A DNA stretch of 64,000 bases from Candidatus Pantoea varia (GTDB lineage Bacteria; Pseudomonadota; Gammaproteobacteria; Enterobacterales; Enterobacteriaceae): contig NZ_FOVG01000001.1 in the NCBI RefSeq assembly GCF_900115075.1, positions 1,922,001 to 1,986,000 on the forward strand, given 5' to 3'. This document shows, one piece after another, positions 8,936-19,168 of this stretch (positions are counted from its first letter, which is position 1; each line of letters opens with the position of its first letter). Under the pieces are notes generated by a model. It did no database searches. It was not told where the DNA came from and was given only the letters and a program-made list of their open reading frames with translations. Made by a program: the position numbers and the translations under genes.

Positions 8936-10108
8936 TTGCTGTCCATAGAGCCGCAGCGTAATCAGCAGCGCGCCCAGCACCATCATCGCGGCAGCCAGAT
9001 AGACTGACTGCATCCCCCAGTGTCCGATAAACAGTCCCGCCACCGGGCCGGTTAAGCCCAGGCCCAGATCGAGAAAAGCGGAATAGGTGCCCAGCGCCGA
9101 GCCCTGATCCTGACGTTCAACCCTTTTTACCGCCTCAACACCCAGCGCCGGAAAGACCAGTGAAAAGCCGCTGCCGGTGAGGAACGCGCCCACGCCCACC
9201 AGCCAGGCGCTGTCCGCCTGCCAGATAATCAGCAGTCCCAGACACTCCAGCAGGAAAGAGAACAGCGACACGCGCAATCCGCCAAAGCGGGTAATAAAGC
9301 GACCAAATCCCAGCCGCACCAGCACAAACCCCAGGCTGAATAGCGTCAGCGCATAGGCCGCGCCCTGCCAGTCACGGCTGGCAAAATAGAGGGTGATAAA
9401 GGTCGCAATGACGCCGAAGCCGATAGTACCGAAGCCCAGCGCCAGACCATAAAGCCAGACGCGGGAGAAGACGCGGTGAAACGGAATGCGCTCGCCCACG
9501 CTGACAGTGACTGCCGGTTTGCGGCTTGCCATCAGATAGCCCGCCACGCCCATCAGCGCAATCAGCCCGGCAAATCCGCTCATGCCAAATTCACTGTTGA
9601 GCAGCACGCCCAGCGGCGCACCGACGGCCATCGCCAGATAGGTGGCGACACCGTTCCAGGAGATCACACGCGCGGTCTGCAACGGCCCGACGATATTCAT
9701 GCCCCACAGCGTGGAGCCGGTACTGCTGAAGCTTTCACCCACCCCGAGAAACAGTCGCCCGACAGCCAGCAGCGCCAGGCTCAGCCACGGCCAGCTGCTC
9801 ATCATTGCGGCCACGATGGTCAGCACCCCGCTCATGCCGCAGCAGAGCAGTCCCAGCATCACGACCCGTTTCGGCCCCAGGCGATCGGCCAGACGGCCCG
9901 ACTGCGGACGGCTGAGCAGCGTCGCAAAATATTGAATGCTGATGATCAGTCCGGCAATAAAGGAGCTGAAGCCAAGATGATTTTTGACGAAACCCGGCAG
10001 TACGGCCAGCGGCAGACCGACGGAGAGATAGCAGAAGAAGGTGAAGATGATAACCGAGAGGATTCGTTTGTTGAGCTGGCTGTTGCTCAATACAGCGGTG
10101 TCAGACAT
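8921..10108 (-). CDS. MFS transporter of the YhhS/YfcJ type
   Basis: 395 aa with about 12 hydrophobic segments, so an inner-membrane major facilitator. Motifs match YhhS more closely than YfcJ: GLPLAVLPGFV, SIQYFATLLSRPQSGRLADRLGPKR (motif A-like loop after TM2), SSTGSTLWG and SGFSLVFPALGVEAVKR. E. coli YhhS and YfcJ are putative arabinose or drug exporters; the substrate is not established. The ATG start at 10106-10108 keeps the complete first helix. It lies 70 bp downstream of dusC on the same strand, so read-through is possible. Confidence 0.85.
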   Translation of the reverse strand: MSDTAVLSNSQLNKRILSVIIFTFFCYLSVGLPLAVLPGFVKNHLGFSSFIAGLIISIQYFATLLSRPQSGRLADRLGPKRVVMLGLLCCGMSGVLTIVAAMMSSWPWLSLALLAVGRLFLGVGESFSSTGSTLWGMNIVGPLQTARVISWNGVATYLAMAVGAPLGVLLNSEFGMSGFAGLIALMGVAGYLMASRKPAVTVSVGERIPFHRVFSRVWLYGLALGFGTIGFGVIATFITLYFASRDWQGAAYALTLFSLGFVLVRLGFGRFITRFGGLRVSLFSFLLECLGLLIIWQADSAWLVGVGAFLTGSGFSLVFPALGVEAVKRVERQDQGSALGTYSAFLDLGLGLTGPVAGLFIGHWGMQSVYLAAAMMVLGALLITLRLYGQQRLTP

Positions 10109-10178
10109 AGCAGGCTAGTGGTATGGGAAATTTTGCCCACTATACCGTCAGGTCGCTAAGGGGTCGCCTGATTTTTTA

Positions 10179-11129
10179 TCACAAACCATGAACAATCGCG
10201 TGATGATCAATCGCCTGCGCGATGTCACCCGAGTTTTTTAACGCGCGAATTTCACTGAACAAGCCATCGGCTTCGCCATACGCTTTGCGCAGATAACCGA
10301 GCCACTGTTTGATACGCGCCACGTGATAGAGGCCGGTATCGCCCTGCTTTTCCAGCCGGCTATATTTCTGCAGTAACCGCACCACATCAGGCCATGCCAT
10401 CGGCGGCTCGTTATATTTCACGACCCGGCTCAGGTTGGGGATGTTCAGTGCGCCACGGCCAATCATTACGGCATCGCAGCCGGTGACCGCCATACAGTTT
10501 TGCGCGCTTTGCCAGTCCCAGATTTCGCCATTGGCAATCACCGGAATGCGCAGCCGTTGACGAATCTCGCCAATCGCCTGCCAGTTAATCGCCTCTGCAC
10601 GATAGCCTTCTTCTTTGGTTCGTCCATGCACCGTCAGTTCGCTGGCACCGGCCTGCTGAACCGCATCGGCAATCTCCAGACTGCGGGCGCTGGAGTCCCA
10701 GCCGAGCCGCACTTTTACCGTCACCGGCAAATCCGCAGGTACGGCTTCACGCATCGCTTTCGCGCCGCGATAAATCAGATCGGGATCTTTAAGAAGAGTT
10801 GCGCCGCCTCCGCTGCCGTTGACCAGTTTAGAGGGACAACCACAGTTGAGATCAACACCCCAGGAGCCAAGTTCCACCGCGCGTGCGGCGTTCTCAGCTA
10901 ACCATTCGGGATGCTGCCCCAGCAGTTGCATACGCACCCGCGTGCCCGAAGGCGTGCGGCTGGCGTGATGCAGTTCGGGGCAGAGGCGGTAGAAGGATTT
11001 TACCGGCAGCAGTTGATCGACCACGCGCAAAAACTCAGTGATGCAAAGATCGTAGTCATTCACTTCCGATAACAGCTGGCGCACCAGTGAATCCAGCACG
11101 CCCTCCATCGGAGCCAGTAAAACCCTCAT
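10179..11129 (-). CDS. dusC: tRNA-dihydrouridine(16) synthase DusC
   Basis: 316 aa (E. coli 315). A flavin (FMN) enzyme that reduces uridine 16 of tRNA D-loops with NADPH. TIM-barrel FMN site: LLAPMEGV at the N-terminus, [16 protein letters not shown] with catalytic Cys98, [17 protein letters not shown] and VIANGEIWD. Assigned to DusC rather than DusA/DusB by [20 protein letters not shown] and overall length. Its ATG lies 2 nt after the rhlE stop, so the two genes are almost certainly cotranscribed. E. coli dusC lies far away near yohC/yohD, so this pairing is a rearrangement. Confidence 0.94.
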   Translation of the reverse strand: MRVLLAPMEGVLDSLVRQLLSEVNDYDLCITEFLRVVDQLLPVKSFYRLCPELHHASRTPSGTRVRMQLLGQHPEWLAENAARAVELGSWGVDLNCGCPSKLVNGSGGGATLLKDPDLIYRGAKAMREAVPADLPVTVKVRLGWDSSARSLEIADAVQQAGASELTVHGRTKEEGYRAEAINWQAIGEIRQRLRIPVIANGEIWDWQSAQNCMAVTGCDAVMIGRGALNIPNLSRVVKYNEPPMAWPDVVRLLQKYSRLEKQGDTGLYHVARIKQWLGYLRKAYGEADGLFSEIRALKNSGDIAQAIDHHAIVHGL

Positions 11130-11131
11130 AC

Positions 11132-12511
11132 TCAGACGTTTCCGGTGCGCTTCGCTGCTGCCGGACGACGCGGACGGGCTGCAGGCTTATCGCCCTGAGG
11201 TGCGCCCTGGCTCTGACGACGCGCCTGAGGACGCTTTTCGCCAGATGAAGATGAGCGTGATGCGCCTGCACCCTGGCCACCCTGGCCGCGACCACGGCCG
11301 CCGCCGCCACCACCTGCACCGCCGCGAGACTGCTGCTGACGACCGTTGATGATCGGCTCCGCTTTGATGCTCGGATCGGGTTCATAACCCTCAACGGCCA
11401 GACGCGGGATTTCACGCTTCAGCAGACGTTCGATATCACGCAGCAGTTTATGCTCATCGACGCAAACCAGCGACAGTGCGACACCGGTCGCAGCTGCGCG
11501 GCCGGTACGGCCAATACGGTGAACGTAATCTTCGGCAACGTTAGGCAGCTCGTAGTTCACGACGTGTGGCAGCTCTTCGATATCCAGGCCACGGGCCGCG
11601 ATATCGGTCGCAACCAGCACGCGAATACCGCCTGATTTGAAGTCGGCCAGCGCGCGGGTACGTGCACCCTGGCTTTTGTTGCCGTGGATCGCGGCGGCGG
11701 AGATGCCATCTTTGCCCAGCTGCTCGGCAAGGTGGTTCGCGCCGTGTTTGGTCCGGGTGAAGACCAGCACCTGCTGCCAGTTGCCTTCACCAATCAGCTG
11801 CGATAACAATTCACGCTTACGCTTCTTATCAACGAAAGCCACCTGCTGCGCGACCTGCTCGGAGGCGGTGTTGCGGCGCGCCACTTCAATCATTTCCGGG
11901 TTGGTCAGCAGTTTCTCAGCCAGGCCTTTGATCTCATCAGAGAAGGTGGCAGAGAACAGCAGGTTCTGACGTTTAGCCGGCAGACGCGCCAGTACGCGAC
12001 GGATGTCATGGATAAAGCCCATATCCAGCATACGGTCCGCTTCATCCAGCACCAGAATTTCGACCTGTGACAGGTCAACGGCATTCTGTTGCGCCAGATC
12101 CAGCAGGCGGCCTGGTGTTGCGACCAGGATATCAACGCCGCCACGCAGCTTGACCATCTGTGGATTGATGCTGACACCACCAAACACCACCATCGAACGC
12201 AGCGAAAGATATTTGCTGTAGTCGCTGACGTTTTCGCCGACCTGCGCCGCGAGTTCACGGGTGGGGGTCAGGATCAGAGCGCGCACCGGGCGACGACCGC
12301 GAATGGGCGTAGCAGTGGCAGAGAGTTTCTGTAGCAGCGGTAACGTAAAGCCGGCCGTTTTGCCGGTGCCGGTCTGGGCACTCGCCAGCAGATCGCGGCC
12401 AGCCAGCACAACAGGAATCGCCTGGCGCTGGATAGGTGTGGGTTCGCTGTAGCCTTGTTCGGCAACAGCGCGCAAAATATCGGCACTCAGGCCGAGAGAG
12501 TCAAAAGACAT
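11132..12511 (-). CDS. rhlE: ATP-dependent RNA helicase RhlE
   Basis: 459 aa DEAD-box helicase (E. coli RhlE 454), involved in ribosome maturation and RNA degradosome remodelling. Motifs in order: Q-motif TPIQRQAIP (25-33), Walker A AQTGTGKT (45-52), PTRELAAQ (83-90), DEAD (156-159), SAT (187-189), then ARGLDIEE and HRIGRTGR in the second RecA-like domain. The last about 75 residues are Arg/Gly/Gln/Ser-rich RGG-type, typical of RhlE and absent from SrmB. First gene of an rhlE-dusC unit. Confidence 0.96.
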   Translation of the reverse strand: MSFDSLGLSADILRAVAEQGYSEPTPIQRQAIPVVLAGRDLLASAQTGTGKTAGFTLPLLQKLSATATPIRGRRPVRALILTPTRELAAQVGENVSDYSKYLSLRSMVVFGGVSINPQMVKLRGGVDILVATPGRLLDLAQQNAVDLSQVEILVLDEADRMLDMGFIHDIRRVLARLPAKRQNLLFSATFSDEIKGLAEKLLTNPEMIEVARRNTASEQVAQQVAFVDKKRKRELLSQLIGEGNWQQVLVFTRTKHGANHLAEQLGKDGISAAAIHGNKSQGARTRALADFKSGGIRVLVATDIAARGLDIEELPHVVNYELPNVAEDYVHRIGRTGRAAATGVALSLVCVDEHKLLRDIERLLKREIPRLAVEGYEPDPSIKAEPIINGRQQQSRGGAGGGGGGRGRGQGGQGAGASRSSSSGEKRPQARRQSQGAPQGDKPAARPRRPAAAKRTGNV

Positions 12512-12694
12512 TAAGTGTTTTACTCCGGTCCGCTCTGGCCGTGAATCACGGTGTAGTTTTCAGAGGGATAGTGACGCCAGTTGGGGCTGACGCGTGAAAA
12601 GGGCACAAACTACGATGCGTAAGCGGGCAAGTGTATCAGCTTTAAAGGAAGTGTGCGAGATAGCTCACATTTCGTGACACAACTTAACCGCCTG

Positions 12695-12725
12695 AAAACA
12701 GGAAGGCCACCTTCCGGTGGCCTTC
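12695..12725 (-). terminator. intrinsic terminator of ybhQ
   Basis: 10-bp perfect stem GAAGGCCACC/GGTGGCCTTC (12702-12711 and 12716-12725) with a TTCC loop on the plus strand. On the minus strand a T4 run follows it (AAAA at 12695-12698), immediately after the ybhQ stop. Confidence 0.88.
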
Positions 12726-12728
12726 AAC

Positions 12729-13121
12729 TTAACTACGTTTGTTTTCGATTCGCCGCGGTGGCTCTTTTGCCAGCAGCGAGACCAGCGCCGGACCCAGCAA
12801 CATCACTACGCCGAGACACGCCAGCAGCAGGTTGTTGTGGTAAATCCGCGACACCAGGAACAGTGTCATCATGGCGGCGCCAAAGTAGTAAGTGGTGGTC
12901 GCTTCTTCAAGATAATCGCCGAGAGTGCGTAAACGGGGAATGCGCTGTGTTACCAGCATGGCAACAAAAACCAGTGCATACATCGCCACCAGCGTGCTGC
13001 AGACATCAACCAGAGCTTTGTGCTTCCAGCCCCAGATCAGCGCAGCGATCACCAGCAGATGCATAGCAATATGCATTAACGTCTGACCCGTGATGATTTG
13101 AATACGATTAGACCATTTCAT
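12729..13121 (-). CDS. ybhQ: inner membrane protein YbhQ
   Basis: 130 aa (E. coli 136). Four hydrophobic segments (about 15-32, 40-60, 78-95 and 98-115). The MKW start, the LEE-TTTYYFGAAM core and GPALVSLLAKE near the C-terminus match YbhQ. Function unknown. It is divergent from ybhP, as in E. coli, and closed by its own terminator. Confidence 0.88.
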   Translation of the reverse strand: MKWSNRIQIITGQTLMHIAMHLLVIAALIWGWKHKALVDVCSTLVAMYALVFVAMLVTQRIPRLRTLGDYLEEATTTYYFGAAMMTLFLVSRIYHNNLLLACLGVVMLLGPALVSLLAKEPPRRIENKRS

Positions 13122-13300
13122 TCAGTTCTCCTGGCAGACCCAACAGGTCGCCCAAGTGCTACCGGCACAAGCCGGAAACGATTTCCTCAATGTAAAACAA
13201 TTTTCGGATAACGCCCTAATTATTGCCCTCTTTCACCACCCATTTGTGACAAAGACTACACTTTGCTTCTATTGATGATGAAAAGGAGTGCGTCGCGAGT

Positions 13301-14062
13301 ATGCCACAAAACAAGCAAGGATTTTCAATAAAAGTCCTGACGATCAATACACACAAGGGTTTCGCCCCTTTTAATCGCCGCTTCATCCTGCCCGAATTAC
13401 GTGACGCCGTTCGCGCAACGGAGGCGGATGTGGTCTTTCTGCAGGAGGTGATGGGCACGCATGCCATCCACTCCCTTAACCATGAGGAGTGGCCCGAGTC
13501 GCCTCATTATGAGTTTCTGGCCGACACCATATGGAACGATTTCGCCTATGGGCGCAATGCGGTCTATCCGGAGGGACATCACGGCAATGCAGTGCTGTCA
13601 CGCTTCCCGATCACTGAGTATGAGAACCGGGACATCTCGGTGGCGGGCAGTGAAAATCGTGGCATGCTGCATTGTCAGATCGCCCTCCCTGAGCCGCACG
13701 GCACGCTGCATGTCATCTGTGTGCATCTGGGGCTGAAAGAGGCGCATCGTCACGCGCAGATGAAGAAAATCTGTGACATGGTCAACTCGCTGCCGGCCGA
13801 CGCGCCGGTCGTCGTGGCGGGCGATTTTAACGACTGGCAGGGACGCGCCAACGCCCTCTTAAAACAGGGAGCAGGCCTGAAAGAGGTATTCAGCATGAAG
13901 ACCGGACGCCCGGCACGCACTTTCCCGGCGCGCTTTCCAATGCTGCGACTCGATCGTATCTATGTGCGCAATGCCACCGTGAGTCATCCGTGGGCGCTGC
14001 CGCGTAAACCCTGGTCCCATCTTTCCGACCATGCCCCGCTGGCTGTGGAGATACACCTATGA
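13301..14062 (+). CDS. ybhP: endonuclease/exonuclease/phosphatase-family protein YbhP
   Basis: 253 aa, as in E. coli. EEP-fold hydrolase motifs: [18 protein letters not shown] (metal-binding Glu), [19 protein letters not shown] and the C-terminal [11 protein letters not shown] with the catalytic Asp-His. There is no signal peptide. The natural substrate is unknown; the position beside clsB suggests phospholipid or phosphodiester chemistry, an inference only. The ATG at 13301 has an AAAAGGAG ribosome site about 15 nt upstream. Its stop overlaps the clsB start by 4 bp (ATGA), so translation is coupled. Confidence 0.92.
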   Translation: MPQNKQGFSIKVLTINTHKGFAPFNRRFILPELRDAVRATEADVVFLQEVMGTHAIHSLNHEEWPESPHYEFLADTIWNDFAYGRNAVYPEGHHGNAVLSRFPITEYENRDISVAGSENRGMLHCQIALPEPHGTLHVICVHLGLKEAHRHAQMKKICDMVNSLPADAPVVVAGDFNDWQGRANALLKQGAGLKEVFSMKTGRPARTFPARFPMLRLDRIYVRNATVSHPWALPRKPWSHLSDHAPLAVEIHL

Positions 14063-15303
14063 ATTTTAGCTGGCAGGAAGGCAACCGGCTGCTGTTGCTG
14101 GAAAATGGTGAAGCGTTCTTCCCGCGCGTTTTTGGCGCGATCCAGCGGGCAGAACGCACAGTATTAATCGAAACCTTTATTCTGTTTGAGGATGATGTCG
14201 GTAACGCCCTGCACCGCGAGCTACTGGCAGCCGCGCAGCGCGGCGTGCGGGTTGAAATCATGGTCGATGGCTACGGCTCGGCTGAGCTTTCCGACAAGTT
14301 TGTGAACAGCCTGACCAGCGCGGGCGTGCGCTTCATCTATTATGATCCGCGTCCGCTGGTGATGGGGATGCGCACGAATGTGTTCCGCCGTCTGCACCGC
14401 AAAACCGTGGTGGTGGATGATGTGGTCGCCTTTGTGGGCGGCATCAACTTCTCGGCTGAGCACAACACTGATTACGGCCCGGAGGCGAAGCAGGATTATG
14501 CGGTGCAGGTCAAAGGCCCGGTCGTGGCAGATATCGCCCGCTATCTGCAACAGGCAATTGGCAGCGAACAGCATACCCGCCGCTGGTGGGGATCGCGTTC
14601 TCATCGTCCGGCGGTGAATACCAAACCCGGCGATGCTCAGGTGCTCTATGTCTATCGCGATAACGACGAGCATCGCGATGACATCGAAGTGCATTACCTG
14701 GAGATGCTGCGCGAGGCGAAGCGGGATGTGATCATTGCCAACGCCTACTTCTTCCCTGGCTACCGGCTGCTGCGTGAGATGCGCAATGCTGCGCAGCGGG
14801 GTGTCCGGGTGCGGCTGATCGTGCAGGGCGAACCGGATATGCCGATTGTGAAAGTGGGCGCGGAGCTGCTCTACAACTATCTGGTCGATGGCGGCGTTGA
14901 GGTCTACGAATATATCCGTCGCCCGCTGCACGGCAAGATCGCCGTTAAAGACGATCACTGGGCTACCGTCGGCTCCAGCAACCTCGATCCGCTGAGCCTG
15001 TCGCTTAACCTGGAAGCCAACCTGATCATTCACGATCACCCTTTCAACCAGACGCTGCGCGACAACCTCGAAGCCCTGCTGGCCAATGATTGCCAGCGCG
15101 TGCAGGAAGATCGCTTACCGCCGCGCAACTGGTGGCAACTGAGTAAAAGCGTGGTGGTATTCCACTTCCTGCGCCATTTCCCGGCCATCGCGGGCTGGCT
15201 TCCGGCGCACACGCCGCTGCTGGCTCAGGTGGATGCGCCGGTACAACCTGAAATGGAGACGCAGGATCGCGTTGAAACTGAAAACGAGGGAGCAAAATCC
15301 TGA
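14059..15303 (+). CDS. clsB: cardiolipin synthase B
   Basis: 414 aa (E. coli ClsB 413). Phospholipase D superfamily enzyme that makes cardiolipin from phosphatidylglycerol. Both HKD motifs are intact: H113-x-K115-x4-D120 (HRKTVVVDD) followed by GGIN, and H291-x-K293-x4-D298 (HGKIAVKDD) followed by GSSNLD. ClsB lacks the N-terminal membrane helices of ClsA, as here. It is the middle gene of ybhP-clsB-ybhN with overlaps of 4 bp and 1 bp. Confidence 0.96.
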   Translation: MNFSWQEGNRLLLLENGEAFFPRVFGAIQRAERTVLIETFILFEDDVGNALHRELLAAAQRGVRVEIMVDGYGSAELSDKFVNSLTSAGVRFIYYDPRPLVMGMRTNVFRRLHRKTVVVDDVVAFVGGINFSAEHNTDYGPEAKQDYAVQVKGPVVADIARYLQQAIGSEQHTRRWWGSRSHRPAVNTKPGDAQVLYVYRDNDEHRDDIEVHYLEMLREAKRDVIIANAYFFPGYRLLREMRNAAQRGVRVRLIVQGEPDMPIVKVGAELLYNYLVDGGVEVYEYIRRPLHGKIAVKDDHWATVGSSNLDPLSLSLNLEANLIIHDHPFNQTLRDNLEALLANDCQRVQEDRLPPRNWWQLSKSVVVFHFLRHFPAIAGWLPAHTPLLAQVDAPVQPEMETQDRVETENEGAKS

Positions 15304-16268
15304 TGGCAAAAAAACATCCACGCTGGCAACTGGCGAAAAAGATCCTCACCGTGCTGTTTTTCGTTGCGGTGGTGGTTCTGCTGGTGGTTTATGCCCGCAA
15401 AGTGAACTGGGAAGATGTTTATGACGTCATCGTCAACTACAACCGCTTTGTCGTTCTGACCGCCGCCGGACTGGTCGTGCTGAGTTACCTGGTGTATGGC
15501 TGCTATGACCTAATCGGTCGTGCCTACTGCGGCCACAAGCTGGCAAAGCGTCAGGTGATGCTGGTCTCGTTTATCTGTTATGCCTTTAACCTGACGCTGA
15601 GCACCTGGGTGGGCGGCGTCGCAATGCGCTACCGACTTTACTCCAGGCTCGGCCTCGACAGCGGCACCATCACCCGCATCTTCTCCCTGAGCATCGCCAC
15701 CAACTGGCTGGGCTATATTCTGCTGGCGGGCGTGGTGTTCAGTGCGGGTATGGTCTCAATCCCCAGCGGCTGGTTTATCGGTGAGACCACGCTGCGGCTG
15801 ATTGGTGGGATCCTGCTGGTGCTGGTGGCGATTTATCTCTGGGCCTGCGCCTTCTCAAAACAGCGCCGCTGGACGGTAAAAGGCCAGACGCTGCAGCTGC
15901 CTTCGCTGCGCATGGCGCTGCTGCAGTTCGCGGTTTCCTGTGCCAACTGGATGGTGATGGGTGCGATTATCTGGCTGCTGCTGGGACGCGACGTCGGTTA
16001 TCCGATGGTGCTGGGCGTGCTGCTGATCAGCAGTATCGCTGGGGTGATCATTCATATTCCCGCTGGCATTGGCGTACTGGAAGCGGTCTTCCTGGCGCTG
16101 CTCAGCGGTCAGCACGTCTCACACGGCACGATTATCGCGGCGCTGCTGGCTTATCGCGTGCTCTACTTTATCCTGCCGCTGCTGTTAGCGCTGGTGCTCT
16201 ATCTGGGGCTGGAGAGTCAGGCGAAGCATCTGCGTCAGAAGAACGAGCAGAAGTTACAGAAGTCGTAA
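15303..16268 (+). CDS. ybhN: lysylphosphatidylglycerol synthetase-type integral membrane protein YbhN
   Basis: 321 aa, about eight hydrophobic helices, UPF0104/flippase-like family. Starts [20 protein letters not shown]; conserved LSTWVGGVAMRYRLYSRLGL and IHIPAGIGVLEAVFLALLSG blocks match the family. Homologues move or modify lipids across the inner membrane; in E. coli the role of YbhN is not proven. It follows clsB with a TGATG overlap, which supports a lipid-related function. Confidence 0.92.
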   Translation: MAKKHPRWQLAKKILTVLFFVAVVVLLVVYARKVNWEDVYDVIVNYNRFVVLTAAGLVVLSYLVYGCYDLIGRAYCGHKLAKRQVMLVSFICYAFNLTLSTWVGGVAMRYRLYSRLGLDSGTITRIFSLSIATNWLGYILLAGVVFSAGMVSIPSGWFIGETTLRLIGGILLVLVAIYLWACAFSKQRRWTVKGQTLQLPSLRMALLQFAVSCANWMVMGAIIWLLLGRDVGYPMVLGVLLISSIAGVIIHIPAGIGVLEAVFLALLSGQHVSHGTIIAALLAYRVLYFILPLLLALVLYLGLESQAKHLRQKNEQKLQKS

Positions 16269-16269
16269 A

Positions 16270-16301
16270 TAAAAAAGGGAGGCGCAGACAATGCGCCTCC
16301 C
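16270..16301 (-). terminator. intrinsic terminator of ybhL
   Basis: GGGAGGCGC/GCGCCTCCC (16277-16285 and 16293-16301), followed on the minus strand by at least six T residues (A-run 16270-16276). It may also stop ybhN transcripts, which lack a T-run on the plus strand. Confidence 0.9.
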
Positions 16302-16319
16302 CCGCTATTCGCCAGAGAC

Positions 16320-17027
16320 TTAACGGCGGTTGCCGAAAATCCGCAGCAGCATCAGGAACAGATTGATGAAGTCGAGATAGAGCGTCAGTGCGCCCATAAT
16401 CGAGTAGCGACGCAGGTTTTCCGTGTCGCGGGCATCGATCTGCTCACCGATGTTTTTCAGCTTCTGCGTGTCATAAGCAGTTAATCCCACAAACACCACC
16501 ACGCCGATATAGGTTATCGCCCACATCAGCGCCGGGCTTTTCAGCCAGAAGTTGACCAGCGACGCCAGCAGGATACCAATCAGCGCCATAAACAGCAGAC
16601 TGCCAAAACGACTCAGATCGCGTTTGGTGGTGTAGCCGTAGAAGCTCATCGCACCGAACATCCCCGCCGTGATAAAGAAGGTACTGGCGATGGAGGCGTT
16701 GGTGTAAACCAGAAAGATACTCGCCATAGTGAGGCCGGTCAGCGCCGAATAGAGCATAAACAGCCCGGTTGCTACGGCCCCGCTCAGGCGATGCACCATA
16801 CCTGACAGGAAGAAGACCAGTCCCAGCTGCACGATAATCAGCCCAAAGAAGGTCATCCGGTTAGCAAACACCAGCTCCATGATCGCTGGCGTGCGCGCAG
16901 CGTACCAGGAGACAAACGCGGTCAGTAACAGACCGCAGGTCATCCAGCCATAGACCTGCGCCATATAGGCTTGTAAACCGCGAGATGCGGGTTGAACGAT
17001 AGAATCATTTCGTGGATATCGGTCCAT
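16320..17027 (-). CDS. ybhL: BAX inhibitor-1 family membrane protein YbhL
   Basis: 235 aa (E. coli 234). Seven hydrophobic segments after the hydrophilic start MDRYPRNDSIVQPASRG. TMBIM/Bax-inhibitor features: MTCGLLLTAFVSW in the first helix and AYDTQKLKNIGEQ near the C-terminus, containing the conserved Asp of the calcium-leak pore. The bacterial homologue BsYetJ is a pH-sensitive calcium leak channel; the YbhL role is inferred. The DUF1615 gene lies 104 bp upstream on the same strand. Confidence 0.92.
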   Translation of the reverse strand: MDRYPRNDSIVQPASRGLQAYMAQVYGWMTCGLLLTAFVSWYAARTPAIMELVFANRMTFFGLIIVQLGLVFFLSGMVHRLSGAVATGLFMLYSALTGLTMASIFLVYTNASIASTFFITAGMFGAMSFYGYTTKRDLSRFGSLLFMALIGILLASLVNFWLKSPALMWAITYIGVVVFVGLTAYDTQKLKNIGEQIDARDTENLRRYSIMGALTLYLDFINLFLMLLRIFGNRR

Positions 17028-17131
17028 GATGCACCTCTTGTTAAACGGATGAACAGATGCGCTCCCGACAGGGAGCCATGCCAGAGGCTAAGTGTGGCAC
17101 AGGTCAGCTCAACTGCGCCACAACATGCCGC

Positions 17132-18226
17132 TTAACGCCGCGACAGACATTGCTGATATCGGCTGTCGACGCGCTGCGCAAACCACGCCGTAGTGAGATT
17201 TCGGGTAATTTTAGGGCTTTCCAGCTTGATGCCCGGCAGCATTTCACGCGGAAGCTTTCGACCGGCCATTTTATCCGCCAGGGTAAAGACCTGTTTCCAG
17301 AGTTCGCTGTCGCTGAACGACGCTTTCTCCCCTTTCTCCAGATCGCGACGAATGTCGCTGTTGCTCATGTCGATCTGCTTCGACAGCGTGCGCACCGCCA
17401 GTTCGGTGCCGCCTGCTGCATCCGATCCATAAAGAATCAGATCGCCATCCAGTGCCAGCTTCATGCCGGTGGCGCGCGACACCGCCGCCTGGAAGGCCGC
17501 ATTGCGGCTGGCGTACCAGCCCGCATTGTAATCGGCAAAGCGGTAGAGCGGCTGGCTGTAGTCAGCCGGATAGCCAAGCAGGTGCAGGGTGCCGAAGTAG
17601 ATCCCGCCGTGACGGGTAAAGACTTCGCGCCGGATGGTGCCATCGATCGGCCACGGGTAGCCTTTGGCGTGTGCTTCGGCAAACGCAATGCTGACCTGCA
17701 TCGGCCCGCCGGTATGGATCGGGTTGAGATTGCCGAACAGCGTCTGGCCCATCGGCACCATGTCGATCAGGTCATCAAAGATGGCGCTGAGATCTTTTTC
17801 ACTGCGCACCTTGTCCAGACGGGCCGCATAACTTTCCCCGGTAGGGGATTTGATCTGCAGCGCGGTGCGCACCAGGAAGGCCGGAACATGCACCTGCGCC
17901 GCACGGCGGTTGATTTCACCCCAGGCGATTTTCGGCAGGCCCGGCACGGCGGCCTCGGCACTGAAGTTACTCTCCTGATCCGCCACGGCGATCACCGCGC
18001 AGAGGTTACTGGCGCTGGGATCGATCTGCTGCGTGCGGAAGGTGGTGTAGATGTCGTCGCTCCATGCCGCTTTATTGCTGACGTGCGACGGCAGCAGCCG
18101 CTGGATCTGCGCTTTGACATCTTCAGGCTGCCGCACCGGCGCCTCAGGGGTTTTCTTGCTGCTACAACCCGCCAGCACCAGCGCGGCGACCAGTGTCAGA
18201 CGTTGCAGAATCGGGGTGGATGACAT
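17132..18226 (-). CDS. DUF1615-type lipoprotein
   Basis: 364 aa. Lipobox LVLAGC with lipidated Cys21, so it is anchored in an envelope membrane. The following Ser-Ser favours the outer membrane. The body has CAVIAVADQESNFSAEAAV near residue 77 and a FADYNAGWYASRNAAF block near 235. These echo the catalytic-glutamate region and NAG-x-Y block of soluble lytic transglycosylases, so a lysozyme-like fold is possible. No enzymatic activity is established. It is absent from the equivalent E. coli location between ybhL and moaE, and divergent from another lipoprotein gene. Confidence 0.8.
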   Translation of the reverse strand: MSSTPILQRLTLVAALVLAGCSSKKTPEAPVRQPEDVKAQIQRLLPSHVSNKAAWSDDIYTTFRTQQIDPSASNLCAVIAVADQESNFSAEAAVPGLPKIAWGEINRRAAQVHVPAFLVRTALQIKSPTGESYAARLDKVRSEKDLSAIFDDLIDMVPMGQTLFGNLNPIHTGGPMQVSIAFAEAHAKGYPWPIDGTIRREVFTRHGGIYFGTLHLLGYPADYSQPLYRFADYNAGWYASRNAAFQAAVSRATGMKLALDGDLILYGSDAAGGTELAVRTLSKQIDMSNSDIRRDLEKGEKASFSDSELWKQVFTLADKMAGRKLPREMLPGIKLESPKITRNLTTAWFAQRVDSRYQQCLSRR

Positions 18227-18332
18227 GCCTGTCCTCAGAATGAACCAAAGCCCTACTCTACCATTGCCAGAGTTTCACAGGCAGGAGAGAACTGAACTAA
18301 GGTTACCTTTTTTAACGTTAAAGGAACTTACG

Positions 18333-19109
18333 ATGTTTAAACTCTGGCCTGTTGCGGCGTTCAGCCTGTTATTAACCGGTTGCGGCGCCAATAATACGCC
18401 TGCCCAGGTGCAGTCACCGGGCGCGCCCACCTCCTCCTCACTTAAGGTGCTGGAGACGGGCGCCAGTGTGATGCAGTCACGTCCGCCTATCGACGCCATC
18501 AACACCTATCTCGATGGCTTCCATTTTTATAACGGCGACAAGAACGGTCAGATGGAGGCGCACCACTATGTCACCGTGCTGAACGACGATGTGATGCAGG
18601 CGGTGATTTACGATGGCAACACGCGCGACGCGCGGCTGATGGGCGTGGAGTACATCATCAGCGAACGGCTGTTTAAGACCCTGCCGCCCGAAGAGAAGAA
18701 ACTGTGGCACAGCCATCAGTATGAGGTGAAATCGGGCACGCTGATTGCGCCTGGCTTACCGGCCGCCGCTGACCATGCCCTGATGACGCGCATCGCGAAC
18801 ACTTACGGGAAAACCTGGCACACCTGGCACACCGACCGCGACAAAACGCTGCCGATTGGCATTCCGGCGCTGATGATGGGCTTTACAGCGGATGGTCAGA
18901 TGGATTCACGCTTACTGGCAGACCGCGATCGCCGTTTTGACATCGACAGCAAAAAGATTCGTGCCGAACGGGCGGATATCGTGGCGCATCCGGCGGCACC
19001 CGGTGCGAATGCCTGGCAGCAGGGCCAGGTGATTCAGCTCAAGCGCACCCGCGGCGGCGGTGAACACAGCCACGGCCAGACCGGCTTTGGCCCGGCGGAG
19101 CAGCTGTAG
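18333..19109 (+). CDS. OBAP/DUF1264-family lipoprotein
   Basis: 258 aa. Lipobox LLLTGC with Cys17. The rest (residues 50-250) matches oil-body-associated-protein/DUF1264 proteins: PIDAINTYLDGFHFYNGD, HHYVTVLNDDVMQAVIYDG, a GVEYIISERLFKTLPPEEKKLWHSH-type block and WHTWHTDRDKTLPIG. Function is unknown in bacteria; the plant homologues are lipid-droplet proteins. Start: ATG 18333 has AAAGGAAC 6-8 nt upstream; the longer upstream frame has no ribosome site. A TTTAACGTTAAA palindrome overlaps the leader. Confidence 0.8.
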   Translation: MFKLWPVAAFSLLLTGCGANNTPAQVQSPGAPTSSSLKVLETGASVMQSRPPIDAINTYLDGFHFYNGDKNGQMEAHHYVTVLNDDVMQAVIYDGNTRDARLMGVEYIISERLFKTLPPEEKKLWHSHQYEVKSGTLIAPGLPAAADHALMTRIANTYGKTWHTWHTDRDKTLPIGIPALMMGFTADGQMDSRLLADRDRRFDIDSKKIRAERADIVAHPAAPGANAWQQGQVIQLKRTRGGGEHSHGQTGFGPAEQL

Positions 19110-19168
19110 CAGCCTTAGTGTCGTGATGAGCGCGTTTGCAGGCAATCGCGTGTAGACGTTCAGAGGAG

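Noticed and set aside
17057-18223. 388-codon antisense frame across the DUF1615 gene
   Set aside because: High-GC shadow frame; the opposite strand has a lipobox and family motifs.
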